Positions 18,813-26,458 of a stretch of DNA of 64,000 bases are shown piece after piece; positions within the stretch are counted from its first letter, which is position 1; the number at the start of each line of letters is the position of its first letter. The stretch covers positions 1 through 64,000 of the forward strand of contig NZ_BNAW01000026.1 of assembly GCF_014654205.1 (NCBI RefSeq), written 5' to 3'. A program made the translations under genes and the position numbers. Origin of the DNA: Amycolatopsis bullii (GTDB lineage Bacteria; Actinomycetota; Actinomycetes; Mycobacteriales; Pseudonocardiaceae). The notes beneath the pieces are model-generated. The model had not been told where the DNA came from and did no database searches. It saw only the letters and a list, made by a program, of their open reading frames with translations.

Positions 18813-19305
18813 GATGTCCCTGCCGGAGGGCGGACTCGAGGTGGCGGTGGAGGGCGCCGAGGCGGGTTTTGCCCGGTTTGCCTGGTGGGAAGCGGTTCAG
18901 GAGGGTGCGGACTTCGGGCGGGGCGTGGGTGAGGGCCCACTCGATCTCGGCCGCTGCCGAATCGCCCGCCAGCTCGCGGGCCAACGCGGCCTGCTGGGCC
19001 GGGCCGACTATGTGCTTCACCTGGTGCGGCGACTCCAGCGGGTGGAGGTAAGCGGCACCCGCCGCGCCCACCGCTGCCCGGGCGGCCGCCGCAGCGGCCG
19101 GGTTCGGCGCCGCGGTTGCCGCGGCCTGGGCGCCCCAGGCCGCCGTGCGCAGTGCTTTCGTGCGGGGTGCGCCTGCGGCGAACTCGCGGGCGGCCGCGAT
19201 GGCCGCCGCCGGGCGGGGGTCGTCCGGGATCAGCGGTAACACCCGGGCGGCGCAGTCGGCGGTCCAGCCCGCCAGTGCCCGCAGCTCGTCAAGATCCAGC
19301 TCCAT
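18805..19305 (-). CDS. Imm5-like putative immunity protein
   Basis: A 166-residue, Ala-rich, all-helical protein. The pattern DELRALAGWTADCAARVL, DDPRPAAAIAAAREFAAG, ALRTAAWGAQAAATAA, HQVKHIVGPAQQAALA and a final helix with LNRFPPGKPG matches the family annotated as putative immunity protein (Imm5-like), often mislabelled SbcC-like. These proteins are thought to neutralise polymorphic toxins, but most have no proven partner. No toxin gene is visible nearby. The gene lies 11 bases downstream of the ferredoxin reductase gene and may be cotranscribed with it. I chose the ATG at 19305 because family members start at this motif. Its last codons (HLA and stop) lie in the final unit of the 21-bp array. 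Confidence 0.6.
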   Translation of the reverse strand: MELDLDELRALAGWTADCAARVLPLIPDDPRPAAAIAAAREFAAGAPRTKALRTAAWGAQAAATAAPNPAAAAAARAAVGAAGAAYLHPLESPHQVKHIVGPAQQAALARELAGDSAAAEIEWALTHAPPEVRTLLNRFPPGKPGKTRLGALHRHLESALRQGHLA

Positions 19306-19316
19306 GCTCCTGAAGC

Positions 19317-20465
19317 TTATCCTTGAACCGCCGGTTGAAACTCCGGGCGGCGCAGGGCCTGCCGGCGGAGGCGGGTGAACAGCTTGGCGTTGTTCAGCGC
19401 GAACACCCCGGTCGTCACGCCGTCGCGCGAGAAGGTCGCCACGAACGAGGACGACGAAGGGTCGCCGTCGACGAACGAAAGCGTGTCGTCCGGGCGGGGG
19501 TGGCCGGCCAGCTGCAGCGTCCCCGAATACTGGTCCGACCACACGTATCCGCTCGGCGTGTAGGTCTGCGCGGTGTGGCCGGCCAGCAGGTTGGCCACCG
19601 CGACCGGCGCTTGCTCGGACGCGTTCGTCCAGTGCTCGTGCCGCCGTCCGCCGTACCGGGCCACATCGCCCACGGCGACCACCTGAGGAAGCGAAGTAAC
19701 CAGCCCGTCATCGGTGTGGACGCCGTTGCCGACCTTCAAACCCGAGCCCGCGAGCCACTCGGTCGACGGCGTCATCCCGACGCCCGTCACCACCACATCG
19801 GCCGAAACGACCGCGCCGGACGCCAGCGAGACGCCGGCCGGGGAACAGCCCACGACCTGGACGCCGCACCGCAGGTCCGTGCCGTGGTCGAGGTGCAGCC
19901 GGGCGCACACCGCGGCCAGCGAAGGCCCCAGCACCGGGGCCAGTGGCGCGGTCAGCGCTTCCAGGACGACGACGTCGAGGCCCAGCGAACGGCAGGTCGA
20001 CGCCACCTCCGCCCCGATGAACCCGGCCCCGACGATCGCGACGCGAACTCCCGGGACCAAGGCGGCGCGCAACGCGAGAGCGTCGTCGAGGGTCCGCAGC
20101 ACGAAAGCGCCCTCGAAGCCCGGCAGCGTGCGCGCGCGGCCGCCGGTGGCGATCACGACGCCGTCCGCGTGCACCGAAGTCCCGTCCGACAGCCGCACGC
20201 GCCGGTCGGCCGGCTCCAGCGCCGTCGCCCGGACGCCGAGCCGGAAGTCCAGGGCCAGCGACGCCAGGTCACCGGTGTCGAGCAGGTCGAGGGACTCCCG
20301 CGACGCCGTCCCGGCCAGGAAGCCCTTGGACAGCGGCGGCCGGTCGTAGGGCAGGTGCGGCTCGTCGCCGATCAGCACGATCCCGCCGTCGTACCCCTGC
20401 GCGCGCAGCTCCTGCGCCGCGCGGACCCCGGCGAGCGAAGCGCCGACGACCGCGACGCGCTTCAC
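19317..20465 (-). CDS. FAD-dependent ferredoxin reductase
   Basis: Transfers electrons from NAD(P)H to the adjacent Rieske ferredoxin for an oxygenase. The 382-residue protein has an FAD Rossmann motif at the N-terminus (VAVVGASLAGVRAAQELRAQG), then YDRPPLSKG, and a second nucleotide-binding motif, VAIVGAGFIGAEVAS (about 145-160). The FAD motif AVGDVARYGG follows, then a C-terminal dimerisation domain. This is the family of BphA4/HcaD/PuR-type reductases (about 400 aa). The GTG at 20465 overlaps the stop of the ferredoxin gene (GTGA), so the two are coupled. Confidence 0.87.
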   Translation of the reverse strand: MKRVAVVGASLAGVRAAQELRAQGYDGGIVLIGDEPHLPYDRPPLSKGFLAGTASRESLDLLDTGDLASLALDFRLGVRATALEPADRRVRLSDGTSVHADGVVIATGGRARTLPGFEGAFVLRTLDDALALRAALVPGVRVAIVGAGFIGAEVASTCRSLGLDVVVLEALTAPLAPVLGPSLAAVCARLHLDHGTDLRCGVQVVGCSPAGVSLASGAVVSADVVVTGVGMTPSTEWLAGSGLKVGNGVHTDDGLVTSLPQVVAVGDVARYGGRRHEHWTNASEQAPVAVANLLAGHTAQTYTPSGYVWSDQYSGTLQLAGHPRPDDTLSFVDGDPSSSSFVATFSRDGVTTGVFALNNAKLFTRLRRQALRRPEFQPAVQG

Positions 20466-20782
20466 GCGGCGTCCTCGTCGGCCACGCCCTCGACGTACAC
20501 CACACCTTCCTCGACGACCACGGGGTACGTGCGCACCGGGTCCTTCGCCGGCAGGCAGGTCGGCGCGCCCGTGCGCAGGTCGAACATGGCCGCGTGCAGC
20601 GGGCACTCGACGAAGCAGCCCTCCAGCCAGCCGTCGGCCAGGGAGGCGTCCTGGTGGGTGCACGTGTCGCCGATCGCGTACAGCTCGCCGTCCTCGGTGC
20701 GGAACACCGCGATGGCGGGCGGTCCGGGGATCCGGACGGACTCGCCGGGGGGCAGCTCGTCCACCGTGCACGCGCGAATCAT
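20462..20782 (-). CDS. Rieske [2Fe-2S] ferredoxin
   Basis: A 106-residue soluble electron carrier of the BphA3/HcaC type. The cluster ligands are clear: CTH (Cys-X-His) and, 19 residues on, CPLH (Cys-X2-His) in FVECPLHAAMFD. It would shuttle electrons from the coupled FAD reductase to a terminal oxygenase. No oxygenase alpha subunit is in this operon; the nearest is at 26459. The ATG at 20782 has GGAGG at good distance, so the longer frame to 20833 is not needed. An inverted repeat lies just upstream. Confidence 0.88.
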   Translation of the reverse strand: MIRACTVDELPPGESVRIPGPPAIAVFRTEDGELYAIGDTCTHQDASLADGWLEGCFVECPLHAAMFDLRTGAPTCLPAKDPVRTYPVVVEEGVVYVEGVADEDAA

Positions 20783-20794
20783 GACGCCTCCGAA

Positions 20795-20832
20795 TGTTGC
20801 GCATGGGGGAACATCGACTGTGATACGCAACA
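20795..20832. promoter_or_regulatory. Operator-like inverted repeat before the ferredoxin gene
   Basis: TGTTGCGCAT (20795-20804) and ATACGCAACA (20823-20832) match at 9 of 10 positions as an inverted repeat with an 18-base spacer, 13-50 bases upstream of the ferredoxin ATG. It is in the right place for an operator of the ferredoxin-reductase operon. The cognate regulator is unknown. Confidence 0.45.
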
Positions 20833-20919
20833 AGTCTGAGTCCGGCGCCGGACGCCGTCAAGGGGGTACGCCCCGGTAGTTTCCCTTGCCCCATAACGGT
20901 GTTTCCACGCACGCCGAAA

Positions 20920-20985
20920 CCCCGGTGAGGGCACTTTCACGTGAAAGTGCCCTCACCGGGGAAGGCACTTTCACGGGAAAGTGCC
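20920..20985. terminator. 42-bp perfect palindrome plus a second hairpin
   Basis: Bases 20920-20961 form a perfect palindrome with 21-bp arms and no loop; the core is GGGCACTTTCAC followed by its complement. A shorter hairpin of the same family follows: GGCACTTTC (20964-20972) and GAAAGTGCC (20977-20985). They begin 7 bases after the end of the GMC oxidoreductase gene on the minus strand, so they probably terminate it. The core recurs inside soxG at 32505-32530. Confidence 0.7.
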
Positions 20986-20992
20986 CGCTCGG

Positions 20993-22660
20993 CTACTTGG
21001 CGGCGGTCTCCCCGTGCCGGTAGAACGGCAGCTTGAGCGGGGCCAGCGGGGTGTTGCCGAGGATCAGGTCGGCCGCCTTCTCGGCGGTCATCATCACCGG
21101 CGCGTAGATGTTGCCGTTGGTGATATAGGGCATCACCGACGCGTCGACCACGCGCAGGCCCTCGGTGCCGTGCACCCGCATGCTCTGCGGGTCGACGACG
21201 GACTTCTCGTCCACGCCCATCTTGGCCGTGCAGGACGGGTGCAGCGCGGTCTCGGCGTCCTTGGCCACCCAGTCGAGGATTTCCTCGTCCGTCTCCACCG
21301 ACGGCCCCGGCGAGATCTCCCCGCCGTTGTACGGGTCCAAAGCGCTCTGGTTGAGGATCTTCCGCGCCACCCGCACCGCTTCGACCCATTCCTTCCGGTC
21401 GGTCTCCGTCGACAGGTAGTTGAACCGGATCGCCGGGTGTTCCCGCGGGTCGGTGGACCTGATCTTCACCGAGCCACGGGTGTCGGCGTACATCGGGCCG
21501 ACGTGCACCTGGTAGCCGTGCCCTTCCGTGGGGGCCGAACCGTCGTAGCGGATGGCGACCGGCAGGAAGTGGAACATCAGGTTCGGGTACTTGACCTCGT
21601 CGTTCGACCGGACGAACCCGCCGCCCTCGAAGTGGTTCGTGGCGGCCGGCCCGGAGCGCAGGAACAGCCACTGCGCACCGATGTAGGGCCGCTTCCACTT
21701 GGCCAGCGACGGCTGCATCGACACCGGCTGCTTGCAGGCGTACTGGATGTACACCTCCAGATGGTCCTGCAGGTTCTCGCCGACGCCCGGCAGGTCCTTC
21801 ACGACGTCGATGCCGAGCTTCTCCAGTTCCGCGGCGTTCCCGACGCCGGAGAGCTGCAGCAGCTGCGGGGTGTTGATCGCGCCGCCGCAGAGGATGATCT
21901 CCTTGCCGTACACCTCACCCGGCACGCCGCGGCCCTGCGCGTACTCGACGCCGACCGCGCGCGTGCCGTCGAAGAGGATCTGCGACACGAACGCGTGCGT
22001 CTTCACCGTGAGGTTGGGCCGGTTCATCACCGGGTGCAGGTACGCACCCGCCGCGGAGAGCCGCCGTCCTTTCCGGACGTTGCGGTCGAAGGCCGCGAAC
22101 CCTTCCTGCTTGTAGCCGTTGACGTCGTCGGTGCGCGGGTAACCCGCCTGCTCGGCGGCGTCGAAGAACGCCTGGAACAACGGGTTCGACGCCGGGCCGC
22201 GCTCCAGCTCCAGGGGACCGTCATGGCCGCGCCACTGCCCGTCGGGCGCGTCGGCAAGGCAGTTCTCCATGCGGTTGAAGTACGGCAGGCAGTGCGCGTA
22301 GTCCCAAGTGGACATCCCGGGGTCGGCGCCCCAGCGCTCGTAGTCCATCGGGTTGCCGCGCTGGAAGATCATCCCGTTGATGCTGGAGGAACCGCCGAGC
22401 ACCTTGCCGCGTGCGTGGTAGATGCGCCGCCGGTTCATGAACGGCTCGGGTTCGCTGCGGTAGCCCCAGTCGTAGAACTTCGACCCGATCGGGAAGGTCA
22501 GCGCGGCCGGCATGTGGATGAAGACGTCCCACTTGTAGTCCGACCGGCCCGCCTCCAGGACGAGGACCTTGTTCGCCGGGTCGGCCGAGAGCCGGTTCGC
22601 CAGCGCGCAGCCCGCCGAGCCGCCGCCGACGATGACGAAGTCGTAGGTTTCGGAACTCAT
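20993..22660 (-). CDS. betA: Choline dehydrogenase-like GMC oxidoreductase
   Basis: An FAD-dependent oxidation of choline to betaine aldehyde, and possibly on to betaine. The 555-residue protein has the ADP-binding motif VGGGSAGCALANRLS (about 11-25), the GMC segment GKVLGGSSSINGMIFQRGN (the PS00623-like signature), and GAINTPQLLQLSG (PS00624). The C-terminal catalytic part reads HPSCTAKMG and ends near ITNGNIYAPVMMTAEKAADLI, with the active-site His and Asn. Length and motifs match BetA. The ATG at 22660 has AGGAGG just upstream. It is the last gene of a permease-bearing operon; other alcohols remain possible, but the neighbours point to choline. Confidence 0.88.
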   Translation of the reverse strand: MSSETYDFVIVGGGSAGCALANRLSADPANKVLVLEAGRSDYKWDVFIHMPAALTFPIGSKFYDWGYRSEPEPFMNRRRIYHARGKVLGGSSSINGMIFQRGNPMDYERWGADPGMSTWDYAHCLPYFNRMENCLADAPDGQWRGHDGPLELERGPASNPLFQAFFDAAEQAGYPRTDDVNGYKQEGFAAFDRNVRKGRRLSAAGAYLHPVMNRPNLTVKTHAFVSQILFDGTRAVGVEYAQGRGVPGEVYGKEIILCGGAINTPQLLQLSGVGNAAELEKLGIDVVKDLPGVGENLQDHLEVYIQYACKQPVSMQPSLAKWKRPYIGAQWLFLRSGPAATNHFEGGGFVRSNDEVKYPNLMFHFLPVAIRYDGSAPTEGHGYQVHVGPMYADTRGSVKIRSTDPREHPAIRFNYLSTETDRKEWVEAVRVARKILNQSALDPYNGGEISPGPSVETDEEILDWVAKDAETALHPSCTAKMGVDEKSVVDPQSMRVHGTEGLRVVDASVMPYITNGNIYAPVMMTAEKAADLILGNTPLAPLKLPFYRHGETAAK

Positions 22661-22668
22661 GGCGCCTC

Positions 22669-24237
22669 CTATCCGGGCAAGGTGTCCGGGGTGTGGTCGG
22701 GCATGTGCTCGGGGCTGGTGTGGGCCGAGCCCCAGGTGCGCCGCCGGACGTAGAGCATGATCGCACCGATGATCACGATCAGCGCGGTGACGATCACCGC
22801 GCCCCACTGGAAGTACCAGTGGTCGGAGCCGTAGACCTCGGCCCGCGGCCAGATCAGGTTGATCGTCATGGCGCCGCCGTAGAGCACCGCGACCAGGTTC
22901 ACCAGCGTGCCCCAGCGGCCCAGCTTGAAGTACGGCCCGTGCTCCGGCCGCGGCCAGTGCCCGCGCAGGCGGCGCACCAGCATCGGGCCGGTGACCATCA
23001 GGTAGGGGATGTAGAACAGGATGATCGCCGTCGACGTGAGGATGAAGAACGCCCGCTGGTTGCCGAGGTTGATCAGCAGCACGACGACGGTGAGGCCACC
23101 GGTGAGCAACGCCGGGAGCACCGGCGTCTTGGACCGCGGGGACACCTTCGCCATCGCGCGGCTGAACGGCAGGCGGCCGTCGCGGGCCATCGCCCAGGTC
23201 ATCCGGATCGCCGCGGTCTGCACGGCCAGGCAGCACACGGTGATGGCGATCGCCGAGCAGATCAGGAAGGCGTCACCGAGGCCTTCGCCGAGGGTGCTCT
23301 TCAGCAGGTAGGGCATGCCGGAGGTGCTCAGCTCGTCGGCGTTCAGGTTCCCGACCGCCATCATGCCGAACAGCATGATCAGCCCGCCGACGATGAACGC
23401 GGCCGTGATGGCGCGCAGGATGGCGCGGGGCGCGTGCCGCCGCGGCTGGGTCGTCTCCTCGGCCAGCGAACCCGCGGTGTCGAAGCCGTAGAAGACGTAC
23501 GCGCTCATCAGAGACGCCACCAGGAACGCACCGAGGTATCCGAACGAGTGACCCTCACCGGTGCCGTGGGTGTCGAAGACCAGGCCGGGACCGCGTTGGA
23601 TGTGGATGGCCAAGGCGATCACGAGCAGGATGCTCGCCCCCAGCTCCACCGCGACGCCGAAGTTGTTGATCTTCGCCATCAGCTTGACGCCGATGATGTT
23701 GACGATCGTGGCGAACACGACCAGGACCAGGGCCAGGATGATGGCGTTCTGCGCGCCGCCGGGGGTGGACGTCAGGCCGGCGTCGGCGTCGCTGCCGACG
23801 ATCTGGAACGCGGTCGAGACCTGCGGCAGGATGATCTGGTAGGCCACCGCGACCGCCGCCGCCGTCACGATCGCGCCGATGATCATGATCCAGCCGGCCA
23901 GCCACGACGTCGCCGGTTTCGCGATCTGCTTGGCCCACTGGTACACCGAGCCGGCGAGCGGGAACTGCCCGGCGAGCTCGGCGAAGCACAGCGCGACGGC
24001 GAACTGGCCGAGGAAGACCAGCGGCCACGTCCAGATGAACGCCGGGCCCCCCGACCCGAAGCCGAAGAAGAAGAGCTGGAACACGCCGGTGAGGATGGAG
24101 ATGTAGCTGAACCCGGCGGCGAAGCTGGAGAACGACCCGAGCGAGCGCTCGAGTTCCTGGCGGTAGCCGAACTTCTCGAGTTCGGAGCTGTCGTCGGCAG
24201 CAGGCCCCCCGCCCGCCGGTATTTCCTGAGTGGTCAT
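22669..24237 (-). CDS. APC-family permease (amino acid/choline transporter type)
   Basis: A LeuT-fold transporter of 522 residues with about 12 membrane segments and a polar N-terminus of about 30 residues. The first helices (GSFSSFAAGFSYISILTGVF) and the long FVLGQ-like second helix resemble the amino acid/choline transporter branch of the APC family, which includes GABA permease and yeast choline permease Hnm1. It lies between betB and betA on the same strand, so uptake of choline or a related amine is inferred. ATG 24237 is preferred, as AGGAC is 7 bases upstream; an in-frame GTG at 24252 would add 5 residues. The gap to betA is 8 bases. Confidence 0.82.
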   Translation of the reverse strand: MTTQEIPAGGGPAADDSSELEKFGYRQELERSLGSFSSFAAGFSYISILTGVFQLFFFGFGSGGPAFIWTWPLVFLGQFAVALCFAELAGQFPLAGSVYQWAKQIAKPATSWLAGWIMIIGAIVTAAAVAVAYQIILPQVSTAFQIVGSDADAGLTSTPGGAQNAIILALVLVVFATIVNIIGVKLMAKINNFGVAVELGASILLVIALAIHIQRGPGLVFDTHGTGEGHSFGYLGAFLVASLMSAYVFYGFDTAGSLAEETTQPRRHAPRAILRAITAAFIVGGLIMLFGMMAVGNLNADELSTSGMPYLLKSTLGEGLGDAFLICSAIAITVCCLAVQTAAIRMTWAMARDGRLPFSRAMAKVSPRSKTPVLPALLTGGLTVVVLLINLGNQRAFFILTSTAIILFYIPYLMVTGPMLVRRLRGHWPRPEHGPYFKLGRWGTLVNLVAVLYGGAMTINLIWPRAEVYGSDHWYFQWGAVIVTALIVIIGAIMLYVRRRTWGSAHTSPEHMPDHTPDTLPG

Positions 24238-24270
24238 GGCATGCGTCCTCACGTGGTGGGGGAGGGGAAA

Positions 24271-25686
24271 TCAGCCTTTGAACCAGTGCTGCGGAACGGG
24301 ATCGATGTTCTGGTAGATGTGCTTGCTCTCCTGGTACTCGGCCAGCCCGGACGGCCCGAGTTCGCGGCCGACGCCCGACTTGCCGAAACCACCCCACTCC
24401 GCCTGGGGCAGGTAGGGGTGGTAGTCGTTGATCCACACGGTGCCGTGGCGCAGGGCCCCGGCGACGCGCTGGGCGCGGGACGCGTCCGACGTCCACACGG
24501 CTCCGGCGAGCCCGTACTCGGTGTCGTTGGCCAGCGCGATCGCGTCCGCCTCGTCCCGGAAGCGTTCCACGGTGACGACCGGGCCGAAGACCTCTTCCCG
24601 GACGATGGCCATGTCCCGGGTGCAGTCGGAGAACACGGTGGGGCGCAGGAAGAAACCGCCGTCGTACTCCGGTCCTTCGGGTCGCTTGCCACCCGCTCGC
24701 AGCGTCGCACCGTCCTTGAGAGCGCTTTCGATGTAGCCCTCGACCTTGGCGCGGTGCTGCGCCGAGACGAGCGCGCCCGTTTCGGTCGCGGGGTCGAGCG
24801 GGTCGCCGACGCGGATCCGGTCGGCGCGCGCGGCGAGGTCCGCGACGAACCGGTCGTGGATTTCCTCTTGGACGATCAGCCGGGCGCCCGCCGAGCAGAC
24901 CTGTCCGGAATGGACGAACGCGGCCATCAGGGCGTAGTCGAGCGCGGTTTCGTAGTCGGCGTCGGCGAAGACGACGTTCGGGTTCTTGCCGCCGAGTTCG
25001 AGGGCGACCCGGCGGACGCCCTTCGCGGCGGCGGCCATGATCTTCTCCCCGGTCGCGTACCCGCCGGTGAAGGACACCAGGTCGACGCCCGGGTGCTCGA
25101 CCATCGTCGCGCCGACCTGGCCGTCGCCGAGCAGCAGGTTGACGACACCGTCCGGTGTCCCGGCCTCTTCGAGCAGGGCGACGAGCTTGATCGTGGTGAG
25201 CGGGGTGACCTCGCTGGGCTTGAGCACCACGGTGTTGCCCGCGGCCAGCGCGGGCGCGACCTTCCAGGACATCTGGAGCAGGGGGTAGTTCCACGGCGCG
25301 ATCAGGGCGCAGACGCCGACCGGTTCGTGCACGATCCGGCTGACCACGGTCGCGCTGCCCGCGTCGACCAGGCGGCCGGCGTCCTTGTCGGCGAGGTCGG
25401 CGTAGTAGCGGAAGACGTTCGTCACGTCGTCGATGTCGATGCGGCCCTCGCCGAGCGTCTTGCCCGTGTCGAGGCTCTCCGTGCGGGCCAGTTCCTCGCG
25501 GTCGCGGACCAGCAGGTCGGCCGTCCGGCGCAGCAGGGCGCCGCGCTCGGCGGCGGTCGTCCGGCGCCACGGACCCTCGTCAAAGGCCCGCCTCGCCGCT
25601 CTGACGGCGGCGTCGACCTCCGCGCGGCTCGCCTCGGCGAGGGTCGCGATGACCTCGCCGGTCGCGGGGTTCAGCACATCGAACAT
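24271..25686 (-). CDS. betB: Betaine-aldehyde dehydrogenase
   Basis: NAD(P)-dependent oxidation of betaine aldehyde to glycine betaine. The 471-residue aldehyde dehydrogenase has the catalytic Cys264 in GQVCSAG and the general base Glu230 in ALELGGKNP. The cofactor loop reads FTGG where FTGS is usual. The C-terminus HIYQNIDP fits the BetB/amine-aldehyde group. It is slightly shorter at the N-terminus than typical BetB (about 490). ATG 25686 has AAGGG close upstream. It is first in the betB-permease-betA operon and divergent from a TetR gene, with two operator-like sites in between. Confidence 0.87.
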   Translation of the reverse strand: MFDVLNPATGEVIATLAEASRAEVDAAVRAARRAFDEGPWRRTTAAERGALLRRTADLLVRDREELARTESLDTGKTLGEGRIDIDDVTNVFRYYADLADKDAGRLVDAGSATVVSRIVHEPVGVCALIAPWNYPLLQMSWKVAPALAAGNTVVLKPSEVTPLTTIKLVALLEEAGTPDGVVNLLLGDGQVGATMVEHPGVDLVSFTGGYATGEKIMAAAAKGVRRVALELGGKNPNVVFADADYETALDYALMAAFVHSGQVCSAGARLIVQEEIHDRFVADLAARADRIRVGDPLDPATETGALVSAQHRAKVEGYIESALKDGATLRAGGKRPEGPEYDGGFFLRPTVFSDCTRDMAIVREEVFGPVVTVERFRDEADAIALANDTEYGLAGAVWTSDASRAQRVAGALRHGTVWINDYHPYLPQAEWGGFGKSGVGRELGPSGLAEYQESKHIYQNIDPVPQHWFKG

Positions 25687-25729
25687 GCGGCCCTTCCCGG
25701 ATCGGTAGTGGCTGCTCGGCGGCAAGAGT

Positions 25730-25766
25730 GCGTACTTTTGTACGCGAAGTGTGTACAGATGTCCAC
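25730..25766. promoter_or_regulatory. Tandem operator sites between betB and the TetR gene
   Basis: GCGTACTTTTGTACGC (25730-25745) is a perfect inverted repeat. GTGTACAGATGTCCAC (25751-25766) is a weaker copy with the same GTAC-N4-GT spacing, 21 bases further on. They occupy the 91-base divergent gap. Binding by the TetR protein encoded alongside, repressing both directions as BetI does, is inferred. Confidence 0.6.
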
Positions 25767-25777
25767 AAGGGGGCTCG

Positions 25778-26356
25778 ATGGCGAACAGCGAACCCGGCGC
25801 GACGCGGCGCCGTGGTCCGAACGACCCCGAACGGCGGGCGCGGATCGCCAAGGCGGCGATCGAGGTGGTCGCCCAGCGGGGGATCGACGGCGTCACGCAC
25901 CGGTCGGTGGCGGCCGCGGCGGGTGTCCCGCTCGGCTCGACGACCTACCACTTCGCGACCTTGGACGACCTGCTGGAAGTCGCCCTGCACGAGGCGGCCG
26001 AGAAGAACGTCCACGCGCTGAAGGAGTGGGAGTCCGCGCTCGCCCCGGACGCCGACTTCGCCGCGGCGCTGGCCGACCTGGTGATGGGCTACATCAACGA
26101 GCAGTATCGGGACACGGTCGTCGAATACGACCTCTACGTCGCGGCGCTGCACCGGCCGGCCCTGCGCAAGGCCAGCGCGGCCTGGGACGACGCCCTGATC
26201 GCGTTCTTCGGCTCCCGCACCGACCCACTCACCGGCCGTCTCCTGGCCGGCTTGTTCTGCGGCCTGCTGATGCAGGCGGCCCTGGCCGACCCGCGGCCGA
26301 CGCGGGAGGAGATCGAAACGCTGTTCCGGCGGGCGATCGAGGGACCGGCGGTCTGA
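25778..26356 (+). CDS. TetR-family regulator (BetI-like by context)
   Basis: A 192-residue repressor. The N-terminal helix-turn-helix is at about 25-70 (ARIAKAAIEVVAQRGIDGVT, then HRSVAAAAGVPLGSTTYHF). The C-terminal ligand domain is helical and ends in REEIETLFRRAIEG. It is divergent from the choline operon, with tandem palindromes in the gap; repression relieved by choline or betaine aldehyde is inferred from BetI. ATG 25778 is chosen because AGGGGG lies 5 bases upstream; an upstream ATG at 25751 would place the start inside the operator. It may also affect the Rieske oxygenase gene downstream. Confidence 0.8.
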   Translation: MANSEPGATRRRGPNDPERRARIAKAAIEVVAQRGIDGVTHRSVAAAAGVPLGSTTYHFATLDDLLEVALHEAAEKNVHALKEWESALAPDADFAAALADLVMGYINEQYRDTVVEYDLYVAALHRPALRKASAAWDDALIAFFGSRTDPLTGRLLAGLFCGLLMQAALADPRPTREEIETLFRRAIEGPAV

Positions 26357-26360
26357 GCCA

Positions 26361-26390
26361 TTGACAGCCGCGCGTGGCGGCAGTCAGTCT
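26361..26390 (+). promoter_or_regulatory. Candidate promoter of the Rieske oxygenase gene
   Basis: TTGACA (26361-26366) is a consensus -35 element. The best -10 candidate is CAGTCT (26385-26390) after 18 bases, which is weak. It lies just after the tetR stop and about 70 bases before the oxygenase start. Confidence 0.35.
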
Positions 26391-26458
26391 GTTCCGGAGT
26401 GAGCAACAAGACGCGTTCTGCGCAACTCCCGAACTGATCCGCGGAGAGGACCACGCCG

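Noticed and set aside
18703..19239. Plus-strand frame with MPAQSRE heptapeptide repeats as a repeat protein
   Set aside because: The peptide repeat is only the translation of the 21-bp DNA array, which also gives a heptad in the opposite strand; codon bias does not support a gene.
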